Shown piece by piece: positions 51,897-64,000 of a stretch of 64,000 bases of DNA. The stretch comes from Ascaris suum. Lineage: Eukaryota; Nematoda; Chromadorea; Rhabditida; Ascarididae. The DNA is taken from positions 3,036,501-3,100,500 of the forward strand of contig CM024172.1 in assembly GCA_013433145.1 (NCBI GenBank), written 5' to 3'. Under the pieces are notes generated by a model. It made no database searches, was not told where the DNA came from, and saw only the letters and a program-made list of their open reading frames with translations. Position 1 is the first letter of the stretch; the number at the start of each line of letters is the position of its first letter. Both the position numbers and the translations under genes were made by a program.

Positions 51897-52039
51897 ATTT
51901 ATCAACGGTGTTCTTCCTACCAACAAGTTTCCATCCATACGAGCAGAGAAAAATTTATTAATGCATCTCAGTTGCCCAGATCGTTGCATCGTTTCTGAAA
52001 ATGCTCAAAATTTATGTCAGAGAGGCCAGCCACTCTCAG
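51897..52039 (+). CDS. Candidate internal exon, unrecognised
   Basis: On the plus strand a GTTTCAG acceptor ends at 51896 and a CTCAG/GTAACT donor follows 52039. The 143 nt between are open in only one frame, giving 47 residues that include LSCPDRCIVSENAQNLCQRG, with three cysteines in a short span. It enters with one base completing a codon and leaves with one base over. It would be the only plus-strand gene part in the window, but no upstream or downstream exon was found. It could be an orphan or decayed exon. Confidence 0.25.
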
Positions 52040-55000
52040 GTAACTTTTCAAAAATTGTTTTCCTTTTCCTTCCCTCACGCCCTTCCCTCCTGCTATCGTC
52101 ACCGCTTCTGAGCATGATGGTCTAAGTGAACAGATTTGTTTTGGAAATTAGCATTTTCGAACCAGAAATTATCAAAAATACCTTGTGAACTATAACGTAG
52201 ACCTAACAGAACTCAAAAAATCACAATTTTTCTGCTGATCTAGATTTTTATGGTACTCTATGATTTAATAAAGATAGCAATTGCATCCCAGCAGCATTTA
52301 GTAGCTTATGTAATGTTGCTGTTTGCACTTTTTGAAAGTAGCCCTAAGCAAGGCAGTAGCAGACCTTGGATTCCATTAAAAGCGTTCCGCATTTCGGAAA
52401 TTTAAGGACGGAGTACCACAAGAAGTGCTAGAGCAGCCAATCAAGTAAAAAGATGAAGGATCTATCTTGTACGACAGTGGAACACTTCATTCAGCCATAC
52501 TTCATATTTTTCAACTTCTCAACGGGATTACTTTAGTTTAGGCGTTGAACATAATTCTTCGTTGTTGAAGAAGCAGTGCAAAGTTTAATTCAACGAATGC
52601 TCGACAGGAATGTACTGCATTATGTGCGGTACAAAATTTTTTTCTATTCGAGCTAAAGCTTAGCAAGTTCGTTTAGCTAATTAGATGTTGAAAGTCTTTG
52701 TTTTTTTAAAGCATATCAAGGTAAGTTAATCCAGGAATTTCTGATGAACCGCCTCATGTGAACGGTTCAATCCTTGTTTCACTTCATATTTTATCAAATA
52801 TTTTCGAAGCGGGTGTTCCATATGCTTTTAAAAGCATGTCGTGAAGAAAGCAAAGTGCTTGCAGCATAAAAGACAATAGTTAAGCAATGTTTATTTCGCA
52901 CACATCATAAAACAGCGAATAAGAAATACATGTACTTATAGGACAAATGGACATTACAGCTGTGTCACTCTGATAGAGAAAGAGCATCGTTAACAATGAT
53001 ATTTTGGCCTCAAATTAATGCGCATTGATGGCGAAAATCTTATGGGGAAAATATACGAGGTATGAGCACTAAAAATAAAAATTGAAGAACAGCAAGTGTT
53101 TATATGGTCACATTTCCTCAGAGTGATGGTGGTCTATACACGCAACAACAGCATAAGCTATAAATATGAGTGAGCGCAACTGAAATGTTTCCTAAATACG
53201 AAAGGGTTTTGGCCAAATTTTCTTTAATCACTGTCGTTGTTGAATGCGATGCTTTAGATGATTTTATTTCTATGCTGTCGATAGCATCTCTAACCAGGTG
53301 AATAGTGAGGTATACAAGCGCAGTTGTAGATGTGACGTATCATAAGAGGCTGTCACAACGAGCGCTCAAGAAAGAAAACGGCAAATTGAAGCATTGATAA
53401 TTGAATATTTCACACGATAAAACAACAACGTTATTTACTTTCACCCGTGAACACTGCTCATCACGTTAAATGAGCAGCGCTCTCATACATGAACATCAAG
53501 CCAACGGCAAACTTAGAGATTGCAAAGTTTAGTGGAACCGTTGACAATTTTATGGCAACAACTCGTTAGCTCGCCATTGCTATATCACTGCAAATATTTT
53601 GAAAACAACATCAACTATGAGGAAATTATTCCATCTAATCCGTATTTAGTAACGATTATCTCTTGAACTTGATTACTCATTAAAACAATCTGATATTAAC
53701 ACCAATAACAAATTTTCGCCAATATATTAAGCAAGAAACTTTTGTCATAACTACTGTGTGTATTAATGCGGTATTGATTTCACTCAAAGAATATTCACTG
53801 CTTAGGGGATATTCATCAATCTCTGCCAACGTTAAATCAAAACCGATGGGAAAATCAGCGACTAGTAGAGCATATGAGAGTTTCTAAAAGAGAATGAGTC
53901 TTAAGGTTAGCATATTATTCTATCAATTTCTAAAGCGTGTTTTCAATAATTTTTGCACAAATAGCGATGGAAAAGTGTATTCGACATGCTTTTCAAAACA
54001 TTCAATAAGCATTGAGGCGATAAAAGTTGTGCGAAAAAAAAGCGGAAGTAAAAAAAAAACACGTGGTCACAATTTTGTTGTTTTCACTTTTCAGTCGTTC
54101 AAGTCATTTTGCTATATTATTCAAAGCAAATATTGCATGTGATATCAATCGAGAAAAGGGGCGAGACCAAGTAGACAACAACGAAGGGAAACGAACAAAT
54201 ACATCAGACAAAATTACAAGAGAAATGAACAATTTGAGGGGATTTTCAACGTGAATTTTGGAAAACCGATGAAAAACGGTGTTTTGCGCTGACCATTGCT
54301 CAGCACTAGCAGCACTTTTCTTTGAAACGATGCGTTAAATTTGCCGAAAAATAATTGGCCTTTATGGATAGATGGGTCATGCTCATTGATCTTCGTTAAG
54401 GAAGACTATATGAATGGGCAAGTGAATGCATAAAATTTGTGACGTTCTTTCAAAAATAATAATTCTTGAATGATGCATAAAACTTAAAGAATGTGCATCA
54501 TCCCTCGAAATGCTACATTCATTTAATCAAAGCAGGAAATATTTCAAGTAGTGGGACGAAAGGATTGTCGGTTACCGTGATATCAGCATAATAAACTAAT
54601 AATACGATGGAGTCATATAAATTACCCCGTAACGTAAAATATATTGCATATAATATAGGCATAAAAAATGGCTATTGCTCAAATACACATTATTGAGATT
54701 ATAGGAGCAAATTCATTACGGTCACCGTGGTAGATTGTTGTCACGCAAAGGTGCCACCTTATTACCAGTTGATGAGCGAATCCGCCTCAACATTGGACTT
54801 TGACTCAGTTTTGATATGTGTGTAGTTTGTGAAGATGTCGACTGAAATTCAAGTCACGTTGAGGATCTAAATTCCGCTTGCATAGAAAAAAAAGTTTTTA
54901 TTTCTTTATAAAATACTTATGTGACCATTTTTTCTCGATGAGGGATGCATTGTGCTTTGAATGCCTTAAGAAAACATAGCAACGATATATTATAATTGTA

Positions 55001-55507
55001 CAGTGTAATTCAACGAAGTAAACACAAATGCTGAAAATTTTTGCATTTTCGCTTATTTGCCTATAAAATTAGATAGTACAGATTTGTAGATTACAATGGA
55101 AAGCATAGAGTAGCGTTAAAATTAGGGTCGATTAATGTGGATTACCTTGTAAGTTATAAAAAAAATTCCTCTTTAAAATTGTTATCAAATCTCTTCTGAG
55201 TAAATAATAATTTTTCTTAGCGAAGTTCTTTAGAGTGTATAAGATTTTATATGCTCATGTATTCTGATGAATTTATATTCTGGTGCATAAGAAAGTGATA
55301 TAAGTGGGAGGCGATATCGAGTTTAAAGAAGTAGCATCATCTCGACAAGTGCTGTCATCATAGCTTTAAGATAAGGCCTATTCCCTATCCTCTTTGAACG
55401 AAATAATATTGATAACATTTTAGCACCTAGAAAGTTCTTAGTGATTTCGTTCACTAAAAAATGAATTTTTTAATGGTTACATTCACGGAGAGTTTCGATC
55501 TCATACT
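52040..55507. other. Intergenic, nothing recognised
   Basis: AT-rich spacer downstream (in transcription sense) of the patched-related gene. ORFs at 53894-54254 are A-rich and lack motifs. Confidence 0.45.
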
Positions 55508-55513
55508 TTTATT
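55508..55513 (-). terminator. Poly(A) signal of the patched-related gene
   Basis: AATAAA on the minus strand 64 nt downstream of the TGA at 55577, at the expected distance for a nematode 3' end. This supports the chosen stop rather than further splicing. Confidence 0.55.
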
Positions 55514-55576
55514 AGAAATTTTTATGCATAGATTATAGCGAATTCGGCGTCAAGATGAGAAAATCGTCGGATAATT

Positions 55577-58500
55577 TCAAAATGTGGTAACGATAATGCG
55601 ACGACACACCTGACTATCCTTTTTTTCAATGAAACATTGATATATGTTGGAAAGAGCGCATAATAATGCCGGAACGACGATTAGTGCATGTATTATTCCC
55701 AGTGATATGACAAGAACGATCGCCTTCACGAATACCTGAAGTGACACAAAATTGAACATCAATGACGGAAAATTTTGCACAGAAAGCACTCTAATGATGC
55801 TGTAATTGTTGCTATATGTCTCGAGCAGCGAGCATTCGCGGCTTTTATAGCTCAACAGCAATTTTATTGAAGGTGTAGATTTCAGCATCTAGATATTTGC
55901 CATATTACTAAATCCTCATTATAGTCTACGTGACCTTAATTTGCATAGCCACTTTTAAATGAATTGGGTTGAGATGAACTCCATAGCCACAGCAAATTTA
56001 ATTTATAAAATTCGGCCACATCAAATTACAAAAGAGGCTCAAAAAATAAAAACATGATTGTCAGCCAATGTGATGATAAATGCCTGAATACCTATAATCA
56101 CAATGGATGCTATAACCATTGAAAAGAGCGAAATTATAGGGAGGGAAAATTTCAAAGCAGGTTCAATAATCCACAAAAAAAATCTATAGTTGTTATCAAA
56201 ACACAAATTGATGGAGTGAGTGATTGGAAAAGATCGATACTAAGCTAACCTCGCTCATATAACAGGGGACAAGAAGAAGACACAAAACGAAGAGGATTGT
56301 TGACGCGCTGCACTGTAAAAGTGGAAATCCGATAGCGATCAACGAATGCAGCATTCGTTCCTTTATCGATCTGAACGACGGATCGAGACCGGTACGATAA
56401 TAATGGAATGTGATGTGTGCGGGGAAATCCACCGATAGACCAATCGACATTATGAGCGTCGCCATCGAGATTGGATCTAGATCAATACCCCAGAGCGTTA
56501 TAAAGCCAAATACCCCTGAAAGCAATCTAGAATTAGTGCTATTCGACCTCATATCCGGAAATGTCGTGATCAAGTGAAGAGCGAAAGCTTACCAACGCAA
56601 ATGGATGTAATCGATGCGACTGCAATGAACACTGTGAACAGATTGTACATGAATATAAAGCAAACGACTGCCATGCATATCAGCGTTGCAATCGATGTCT
56701 GTATTGTAATCGGTAGCATAGTCTCGATCTGATCCATGAAGAGTGCCTCATCCTCATAAATGACCGCTCCAATATCCTAAAATCCGGTTCACTCTATTGC
56801 TATATTTATATGCATTTAATTCAGTTTCTTCGAGACTTTCCATTGCAAAATTTTGATGACATTTCCTCAAATAATCGCAGCGTAAGTGAGCAAATAAGCG
56901 ATTCGCTGTTTTTAACGTTCGAAAAGAAACCTCATACCGAGTAATTGTCTGCCACCGCTCGCCACGATTTTAGCATGTTCAATCGTTGTGTCCAATCCGA
57001 TTGATTACTCCCATGATAGGCAACACTCACGAAGAAAGAAGATATCCTTCAAAAACAAAATATTGGCCATACATCAATTTTCGAAAATTTTATCATTTTA
57101 TATCAACTCTCAACATTACATTTAACGAATCGTTCGCTCGCAATCTTCAGATCGCTTCAGAAATGTTACGCCTTTTAATAACTGAAACAACTGAGAGTGC
57201 TTTCTAGTTTGCGCATTTCCGCTATTTACATTTCGTTTGCAATAAACTTCAGCTTTTTCTTTGTTTTTCTTTCGCAGGAAATGATAAAAATTGATGCTAG
57301 AGCACCTTTTTGCTGTGATCGTAATTACGTCTGATATTCAAGTGGAAGTGATAACGCGATCATCATCTCATTTCGGATACGATGCAATTCGGAGATATTT
57401 TTTAAACATTTGAGAGCAATTCTATTGCTAACTCTCGGCGAAAATATAAACATGAAGCTAGTTGAGTTCATCAACATATTCAATAAACTTCTGAAAGCTG
57501 GAAAATATAAATAGAGATTAGCTACTCTACTCGATTTTGAATGCCACGGATCAGAGAGTGTGAAATAAATGCTACAAAGAGTTGATTATTTCATTGCAAG
57601 GATAGTTTAAAAAACGGTAGGAATGGAGAAATGACATAGACCGAATTATAATTTCGAAACGACGAAAGGCAAAGAGAACACAGCACCTATTAGTTTTATT
57701 GTCGAATTTCATGAAGCCACCCCAATGGTGATATTCAGGCCATTCAATAAACGCCTTAATATCTTCGGTAGAGAAAGGCGCTGGATCTTGGATTGTATCT
57801 TCAGCAAATTCCTCAGCTTCAGTTGCTAGATGGGCTCTGTAATCACGAAGCCAGAAGCGTGTGAATCGTGGCCCATTGCATGCGGGTAACGCTTCAAAAT
57901 CGTCGATCATTCGCTCAATTCGTTCCACACGTGATGCATTTCGTAGATCGCCCGGATTCGTCACAAATATCGTCACAAATGCATAAACAGGCAACACATA
58001 ACGGTTGCGCAGATCACTCAACTGAAAAGTAGCGTTCAGCGATTTCTAAAAATGAAATGCCTTAGAAGTATATGGCAATTTTAGCCGATGTACATACTTG
58101 TCTCTAAGCGAACTCAGATGACCCAAGATCTCCGATATCACCAATAAGATCGAAACTATAAGACAACTGTTCTTTTTCAACTGATAGGTGAATTAAAGAA
58201 TAAACAAAAAGAAACGAGAATAAATAAGGATTGCAGATGGAGCTCGAAATTTCTTACTGACGAGTATTATTAGCGTTTAATTCTTATCTTTCAATTTTAT
58301 TATGCGTTAAGTAGATTCGTTTAGGTGAGTGCGTTAGGTATACATTAACCACCTAGAACCTATAGGGTTTCGCAGAAGTGAGGAAAGTATTCCAGTATTG
58401 ATGGATCGGATAAACGACAAGTGGTATTGTTCTTAACACAGGAGCAGTTCCAAAGGTAAATTTTGAGGAAATATGCTGTTATTGTAACAAATCGGTCTGA

Positions 58501-61500
58501 AATTTAGTCACCTCAATTAGCGGCGAATCAGACAGAAAGAGCTTTTCGGGCGTGAGGCTCGGCCGAGCATTACATCCTGCTTTTATACTCGCCCACCAGT
58601 ATAAACCAAGCAGTATTAACATGACTAATGACGTGAACCAACTTGATAGCCAATTGCAATAGTTATCGAGAAAAGCTTGTGCCTGAAATAAGCAGTAGTT
58701 ATTCATGTTTTATGAAACTTATATACTGTATACTACTTACAACAGAATAAATCTACACCGTTACAGCTTATGAATATCATGGAATATGAAACAAGCAAAT
58801 GATGTCTTATCTGCTGTATAAAATGCAGAATCTCGAAGGTAAAGAATCTAGAAACATTATACGGAATTCTATCGAGATGTTCTGAATCGCTACGTAATTT
58901 TTCGCATAAATCTTTACGCACATTCACAGATTTTTGCTTGGAAGACGCATCATGAAGCCGTCAGTTCATTTTTGTGTCTGTCACCTGTCTGCATCATAGT
59001 TCAGCCTCAAAACCAGCCTGAATGAGAGCTGCGAAATTTGGTAGGTGTGATGCACCTCAGATGATGCTTCTTATAGTAATCAAATTGATCCACCAGTTTG
59101 ATTGCTATGCGGCCCATTTTGAACATTTTGAACATGGTATAAGAGGAAACTGTGTGATGTGCCCACCAAACTTTATGACCGGGTTTCTGATTCGGTAGTT
59201 GAAATTGGCATAGAGAAAAATAGACGAACATACGAATAAAAACAACGCCACCTTGATGGAGTTTTTACAAAACAACTTTGTCATCCACTTTGAATGCTTA
59301 GAACACAAATTTATCAATACTGCATTAAAGAATGTGGCCGTCGTAATGAGTGAACGTTTTCTTGGCTTACCTTGGTGGGCTCATTATCATTGCGAGGCAC
59401 CTTTTCGCAAATTTCTTTACTCATTTCGAAGCGTCCTCCGATGCTCATAATAGCCGCATACATCGTTATTGTATAGATATAGTCAAGAAATATCGCAACA
59501 GCTGTCGCAATACATAAAAGACGAATTTCTGGTGTAGGCATAAACAAACCCATACCGAATGCCACTGTGTTTGTTAATGATGTTATTGTAATTGATGGTC
59601 CAACTTCAATTAGAACCTAAATAGAATTACCCATTACGATAGTGCATAGTTGTTGCCACAATACCATCTTAGTGCAGTTTTGTTAAGGCTTTCTTAATTA
59701 TCATCCCCCCCCCCCCCCCCACAAGGATCAATTATCACCCTCCAAAGATCAATGGCATTTTTTCAAATACAGCAATGAAGGGGAAAAAGATTTTTACAAA
59801 TGCTAGGATTATTTATATAGAGCATAGCAAAATATGATTAATTCATTGCAAAAAACACAAATTGTGCCATAACTACGCCAAAGGCACTTGAATAGAAGCG
59901 ACATGCTGTCTCTGAAAATTCTTTTTTTTTTTTTCAATTCATTTTAAAGACGGAGAAATGGAAAAATGGAGAGAGACTCCTTCTCTCTTCCATTTCTTTT
60001 TCGTTCCATTCTCTCTCTCATTTCTAATATGATCCTTCCAATGTGAATTTTCTTCGAAAAGTTTGCTCACATCTGCCATTCTTTCTCTCATTTCTTCTCT
60101 TATTCCATCGCGTCTCCTTTCCGCACAAATACGGTTCCATGCATTGATCATTAGAAATGCGTCATCAACACCTGAAATAATAACTTCTCTAAACATTGAT
60201 GTTTTCCGGATATGATTGTCCGGATCGGAACTTGAGGCTGTCTTATGAAAAGCAAAGAAATGATACGCCATCCATTCAGAACACTCAAGTTTTTGACAAC
60301 TAGCATATGAACAACATATTCATGTCACTTTGATCGGATAGAAATATGAAATGGAGCGACAACAAAATAATGATTGGAAATGGATATTGCAGAATTTATG
60401 AGGTGAAAAATGTGAGTAAACTTTATTACATGAGTACATACAACAGAAAATATTTTAACGCTATAGTCAACGATTCAATATTGCAGCGATGCAAATATCT
60501 TATCAATATAAGTGAGCCAAAATAAATGACTATTGTTGTCAGTTTTAATTACATTTTTTTTGATTTAATGAGTAAAAATGAGGAATCCGTGGATAATTAG
60601 ACATTCGAAGCTTCACTTAATTTTTTATATTCTAATACGAAGACATTTCCATTGAATGGCGCACGAGAAAAAAAATGAGTTAATTTGCAGATTATGTTAG
60701 GATTCAGACGAAATGAGAATGCCTATGAAATTCAACAAAGAATGATGAATAAATTCTGCAAAATTTTCTTTACATTCATTAAACATATGGAAATCGACGC
60801 ACCGATGGCTAAAACTAGAAATGGCGTGACGCAAAGCACAGTTCCGAATCGAAAGCCAAGGATGATCGTTATACCAAATGCGGTGCTTGTGGCCATCAAA
60901 GGCGTTACACATGCAGTCAATGCGTATGTGATTTTATGGATCGACCACTGCAAAAATCCCTTTTTCACAAAGGCTTTCGTTCAGCATTGCTACTAAGTGG
61001 ATCCTGGACAAGATGTTCCAAATTATTTAAAAATTTTTTTCTTTGCTCATACGAACTATTTGCACGGATCTTTCAGTAACTTCTAAATAGCTCTATATTG
61101 TAAGCTGTAAAATTCAAGCTGCAAAATGCAAATCTGGCCGTTGTGTTATAGCGATTTTAAAGAAAAAACCTAAATTGATTGCTCTTGAACAAGAAATAAT
61201 GAAGCTGTAAAAATTTGGTATTAAATCACAATAAAAGATCACCTGATTCTGATAAGCTGAACCGATGAAAACGGTGATTATTGCGAATGTGCACATAATC
61301 GCGAACCCGACCGATATGAAGGGGAAAAGTGTTAGCCCAGTGCGGACAAGTTCGTCTTGAGTGTAAGCAAGCGAGACAACTACCGGATGAATAAATGGAT
61401 TGCTATAGTTCCTGAAATTTTGAAATGTGAGCAGTCATAAGAGGCTAAGTGCCATCTGAGATTTTAATGTGACATTTCTTCTGTGTTGATCGTGGCTTAA

Positions 61501-63039
61501 TCTGCTCTGCCGCCAGTTCATTACTGAAGCATGAGAATGACTGTAAGAAAGCAGCAATAAGTATTTCTCATTAGTAAGAATCAAATGTTGAGACACTGTT
61601 GAATTGAACCAAAGTCGATGAGCGGGATATAGGCAAAAAGAAAGGAAAGCTGCAGGCCTCCCTCAATGTTAGGAATGTATATGCCATTGTCATCTACTGC
61701 CTATGAATATATACATGTTAACTTACTTTCGATAATAGTCGCCAACCGAACGCTCCCATTGAAAGATGTCATCTTCATCCCAATCCTTCGGTTTTTGTGC
61801 CCGAAACTGCAGTATGATCATTTTGAGATCCTTGATGTTCGAAGCTTGTGTGCCGTTCATTTCTTCTGGTTTGTAAGTGGTCACTCCAAAGAAGTTTGGA
61901 CTCAAATCCATATCTCGACCGATGAAACTAATGATTGGGAATGAGAGATTCATCAAATTTTCCACAGACCCACCTCCTCTGCTTTCGCTTACAACGAGAC
62001 CATTCTGAAAATCAATAATCTAACTACCTGACTAATAGCTAAATAGGGATTAAAAAACAACTGCCAAAAATTCATTGATGACTGCACCTTAGTGGAACAT
62101 TAAGCACACGCAGAAAACGACATCTCTTATCATTTCCAGTTTTTCACGTCTCTTTCAGTGTTCATTTATAGTGGTGCTAAGTTGAGCTTGAATTTTTATG
62201 AATAGAATATTTTTAAAAAATGAGAAGGACGCAAAGGTTTGAACATGTGTTGTATGATCTTGGCAACCTTTTGTTGTTGGTAGTGTGAGGCCTTTTTGTA
62301 CTACAGTCGAGGCCTTATGGTCAAGTAATGCAGATGTTTCCGCAATGGTACTCAAATGGAAAATTTTTCAGTCCGTTCAAGAATTAACATCCTGTCATAA
62401 AATTCAAGAATTAACGTCCTGTCAGCTAAAAAAGACGACAGTGGTTTTCACAAAATATTTCAAGCAGCTTACTCTGTACTGCAGAACAGGCTCATTGGCG
62501 TCACAAAAGTTCTTGCATATATCGTAGTAAGTGCGACCTTTCATGGCAAACGTCTTGCCTACATGGTCGACGATTGCAACAGTAGCGTTGAGATGAGTAA
62601 GAAGATTAAGCGATTTGCCGTCTTTAGCGGTAACGACAACGAACAAGAGTACTGGGTCAAGACCGTCGAAGTATTGCCGAAAGGCTTGAAGTTCGTCAAG
62701 CGAACGCGCACCAATTGGCGTGTAGCCAGTTTTGAGGTCATCTTGCTTCTTTGTGAAGGGAATCTTCAGCGAAAACGCCGCTGTTAAAATCGAAAATACC
62801 TGAAAGCATGGTTTAATACATCGTCAGCCGGCGAATGAGCTTTTTCTGCTCAGTAAATAATTTGCGCCAAGTAAATCTTTAGGTAATGAGTTTTCCTTCC
62901 TAAAAATCGTCGTACAAAAACTGAATATCCTTGAGCTATGCCGATGTTGTTGCGTCGTCGACAGTATCACGAGATTTTTGTGATGAATAGAGCTATTCAC
63001 CGACATCGAAATGATCCAGATCCCCTTCCAAAACTCATG
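55577..63039 (-). CDS. Patched-related (PTR) membrane protein
   Basis: Thirteen exons join in phase: 63039-63001 (tentative), 62799-62473, 62004-61727, 61411-61243, 60947-60803, 60171-60071, 59616-59371, 58682-58512, 58021-57687, 57046-56938, 56776-56593, 56515-56250 and 55735-55577; about 842 aa against 850-1000 for PTR proteins. The RND/patched plan is clear: helix 1 (SMSVFSILTAAF), a large loop, a sterol-sensing domain over exons 4-7 with IGVDDAFLMINAW (from 319) and GPSITITSLTNTVAFGMG, helix 7 (LVMLILLGLYWWASI), SLTPEKLFLSDSP, a second loop with NPGDL and NKTNR, then LIMSIGLSVDFPAHITFHYY with the helix-10 GxxxD (727-731). Nematode PTR proteins act at apical surfaces in moulting, tubulogenesis and trafficking, probably moving lipid; the substrate here is unknown. 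The residues before helix 1 are unresolved, and a short exon could be missed between 59371 and 58682. Confidence 0.92.
59705..59720. repeat. Oligo-C tract (16)
   Basis: Run of 16 C on the plus strand, in the PTR intron between the exons at 60071 and 59616. Confidence 0.95.
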
Positions 63040-63144
63040 CTCATAGAATAGAGGAGAAAAGACCGGCGAGTTCAAGGTTGTTTACAGGCTGAACAAATCA
63101 AACGAGCTCAGATTATGTGAAGCGGCTGTTTGCAATAACTAAAA

Positions 63145-63297
63145 TTAATTGTGCGCCCGAGCAATTCTTGTGAAGGACATTTTCAGTCGCATCCGATACA
63201 ATTTCCTAAGCATCAACCTCTGCTCGACTTCTTTTTCTTTCAGTTGTCCATTCCAAGTGGGCACATCGTTCAGAGAGAATTCTATTCTGTAGTTATT
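63145..63297 (-). CDS. Unidentified terminal-exon-like stretch
   Basis: After a CTTTTATAG acceptor (63298-63299) the minus strand is open for 50 codons to a TAA. The peptide is charged, with EFSLNDVPTWNGQLKEKEVE and then a basic segment, and has good coding character, but I recognise no family. It lies just upstream of the first PTR exon in transcription sense. It could be the last exon of the next gene to the right. It is not joined to the PTR model because it ends in a stop and has no GT donor. Confidence 0.33.
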   Translation of the reverse strand, partial: NNYRIEFSLNDVPTWNGQLKEKEVEQRLMLRKLYRMRLKMSFTRIARAHN

Positions 63298-63795
63298 CTA
63301 TAAAAGTGCAAGTTGTAGGCGTGCTGTTGTCGGAAGTTGTACTTGGTATAAGTAAAACTTTTTGAACATGAGGATTGCAACTAATAAATGTGGCATGTAA
63401 AGTGAAATAATGCGGCCAAATTATTCAAAGAATAGAAGAATTGCTTGAAGCTTTAATGAAATGATACTTTTGAGTTTTTTTGTTTCTCTCCATAGAAAGA
63501 AAATCTGATATAATGAAACCATGAGCACAGGCAGTTGTCTTGTCTTTAAACAACCAATAAGCATAGCAAATAAATACTGCTCAGCTTTTCATAAAGCATT
63601 TGTCATCTTCATTAATTGGGGCTCTATTTTCAAAAGATGTGATCATAAGACGCTACGTAAATTAATATTGTATAGCGTATTTGTAACTATTTTATGGTGT
63701 CATGAAAAATGGTACTTGTTCACTTCATATCAATGTTCAATCATCCGATCTTTGTTGATTTCGGGTTCACTCTTATGCAGATATTGCTTAGAAAT

Positions 63796-63941
63796 TTAGG
63801 CTGGTTCTTCCACCCCAGTCCTCCCTCTCCTCAAGCGGTGTAGTTTGAGGGCTGTACTGGTTTGATTGTATTGCTTGCAAAAATTTAAACAAGCTTGATG
63901 TAAAAGTAGCGAAAATCTTTGAGCCACATGATTTTGTTTAG
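63796..63941 (-). CDS. Second terminal-exon-like stretch at window edge
   Basis: A CTTTTCAG acceptor ends at 63942 on the minus strand, followed by 47 open codons (including KQNHVAQRFSLLLHQACLNF) and a TAA. Entry is with two bases completing a codon. It could be an alternative last exon of the same unseen neighbour as 63145-63297, or chance; the rest of any such gene is outside the window. Confidence 0.22.
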
Positions 63942-64000
63942 CTGAAAAGCATGTAGAATTCATTCGGTTGTCTGGCTTCTAACTTCACTTGCTAACCATT

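Noticed and set aside
60685..60996. 103-codon plus-strand ORF
   Set aside because: Antisense shadow of the patched-related exon 60947-60803.
62563..62787. 74-codon plus-strand ORF
   Set aside because: Antisense shadow of the large patched-related exon 62799-62473.

Overview
This is eukaryotic, AT-rich DNA, almost certainly from a nematode. Three complete or near-complete multi-exon genes can be read by hand. All lie on the minus strand, with small exons, long introns, and TTTCAG-type acceptors. The claudin-like gene belongs to the nematode Clc-like family and the right-hand gene to the patched-related (PTR) family that nematodes have expanded. Three genes in 64 kb with introns of 0.2-2.9 kb suggests a larger, less compact genome than Caenorhabditis. 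The species cannot be named from this window.

Layout. 1-15.6 kb: mostly non-coding, with a 16-bp minisatellite, a (TA)56 array, oligo-G/C tracts and a few weak exon-like stretches. 15.6-25.1 kb (-): a CRELD gene (cysteine-rich with EGF-like domains). Seven common exons are followed by either of two last exons, both in phase: one encodes two membrane helices (354 aa), the other a hydrophilic tail ending RHEL (338 aa). 25.1-39.7 kb: no confident gene; tandem GCGCC-containing repeats upstream of CRELD, a perfect 18-bp hairpin, a (TA)n array, a higher-GC block at about 26.9-30.3 kb that looks like a decayed BEL/Pao-type retroelement, and a tRNA-like relic. 39.8-43.3 kb (-): a complete six-exon Clc-like/claudin-like gene (255 aa). 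43.4-55.5 kb: no confident gene, but one hand-built candidate small gene (47.2-49.1 kb, -) and one candidate exon (51.9 kb, +). 55.5-63.0 kb (-): a patched-related gene, 13 exons, at least 842 aa, with sterol-sensing domain; its extreme N-terminus is unresolved. 63.1-64.0 kb: two unidentified open stretches with good acceptors that may end a neighbouring gene.

The three genes are not an operon: they are separated by 12-15 kb and have no shared pathway beyond membrane and secretory-pathway biology. CRELD acts in ER folding and receptor maturation, the Clc-like protein is a tetraspan membrane protein, and the PTR protein is an RND-fold membrane protein. I did not find a convincing previously undescribed system. 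The strongest points of interest are the alternative CRELD ends, the density of oligo-G/C tracts, and the unrecognised exon chain at 47-49 kb. All splice models were made by eye from phase and splice-site consensus, without alignment or RNA evidence.
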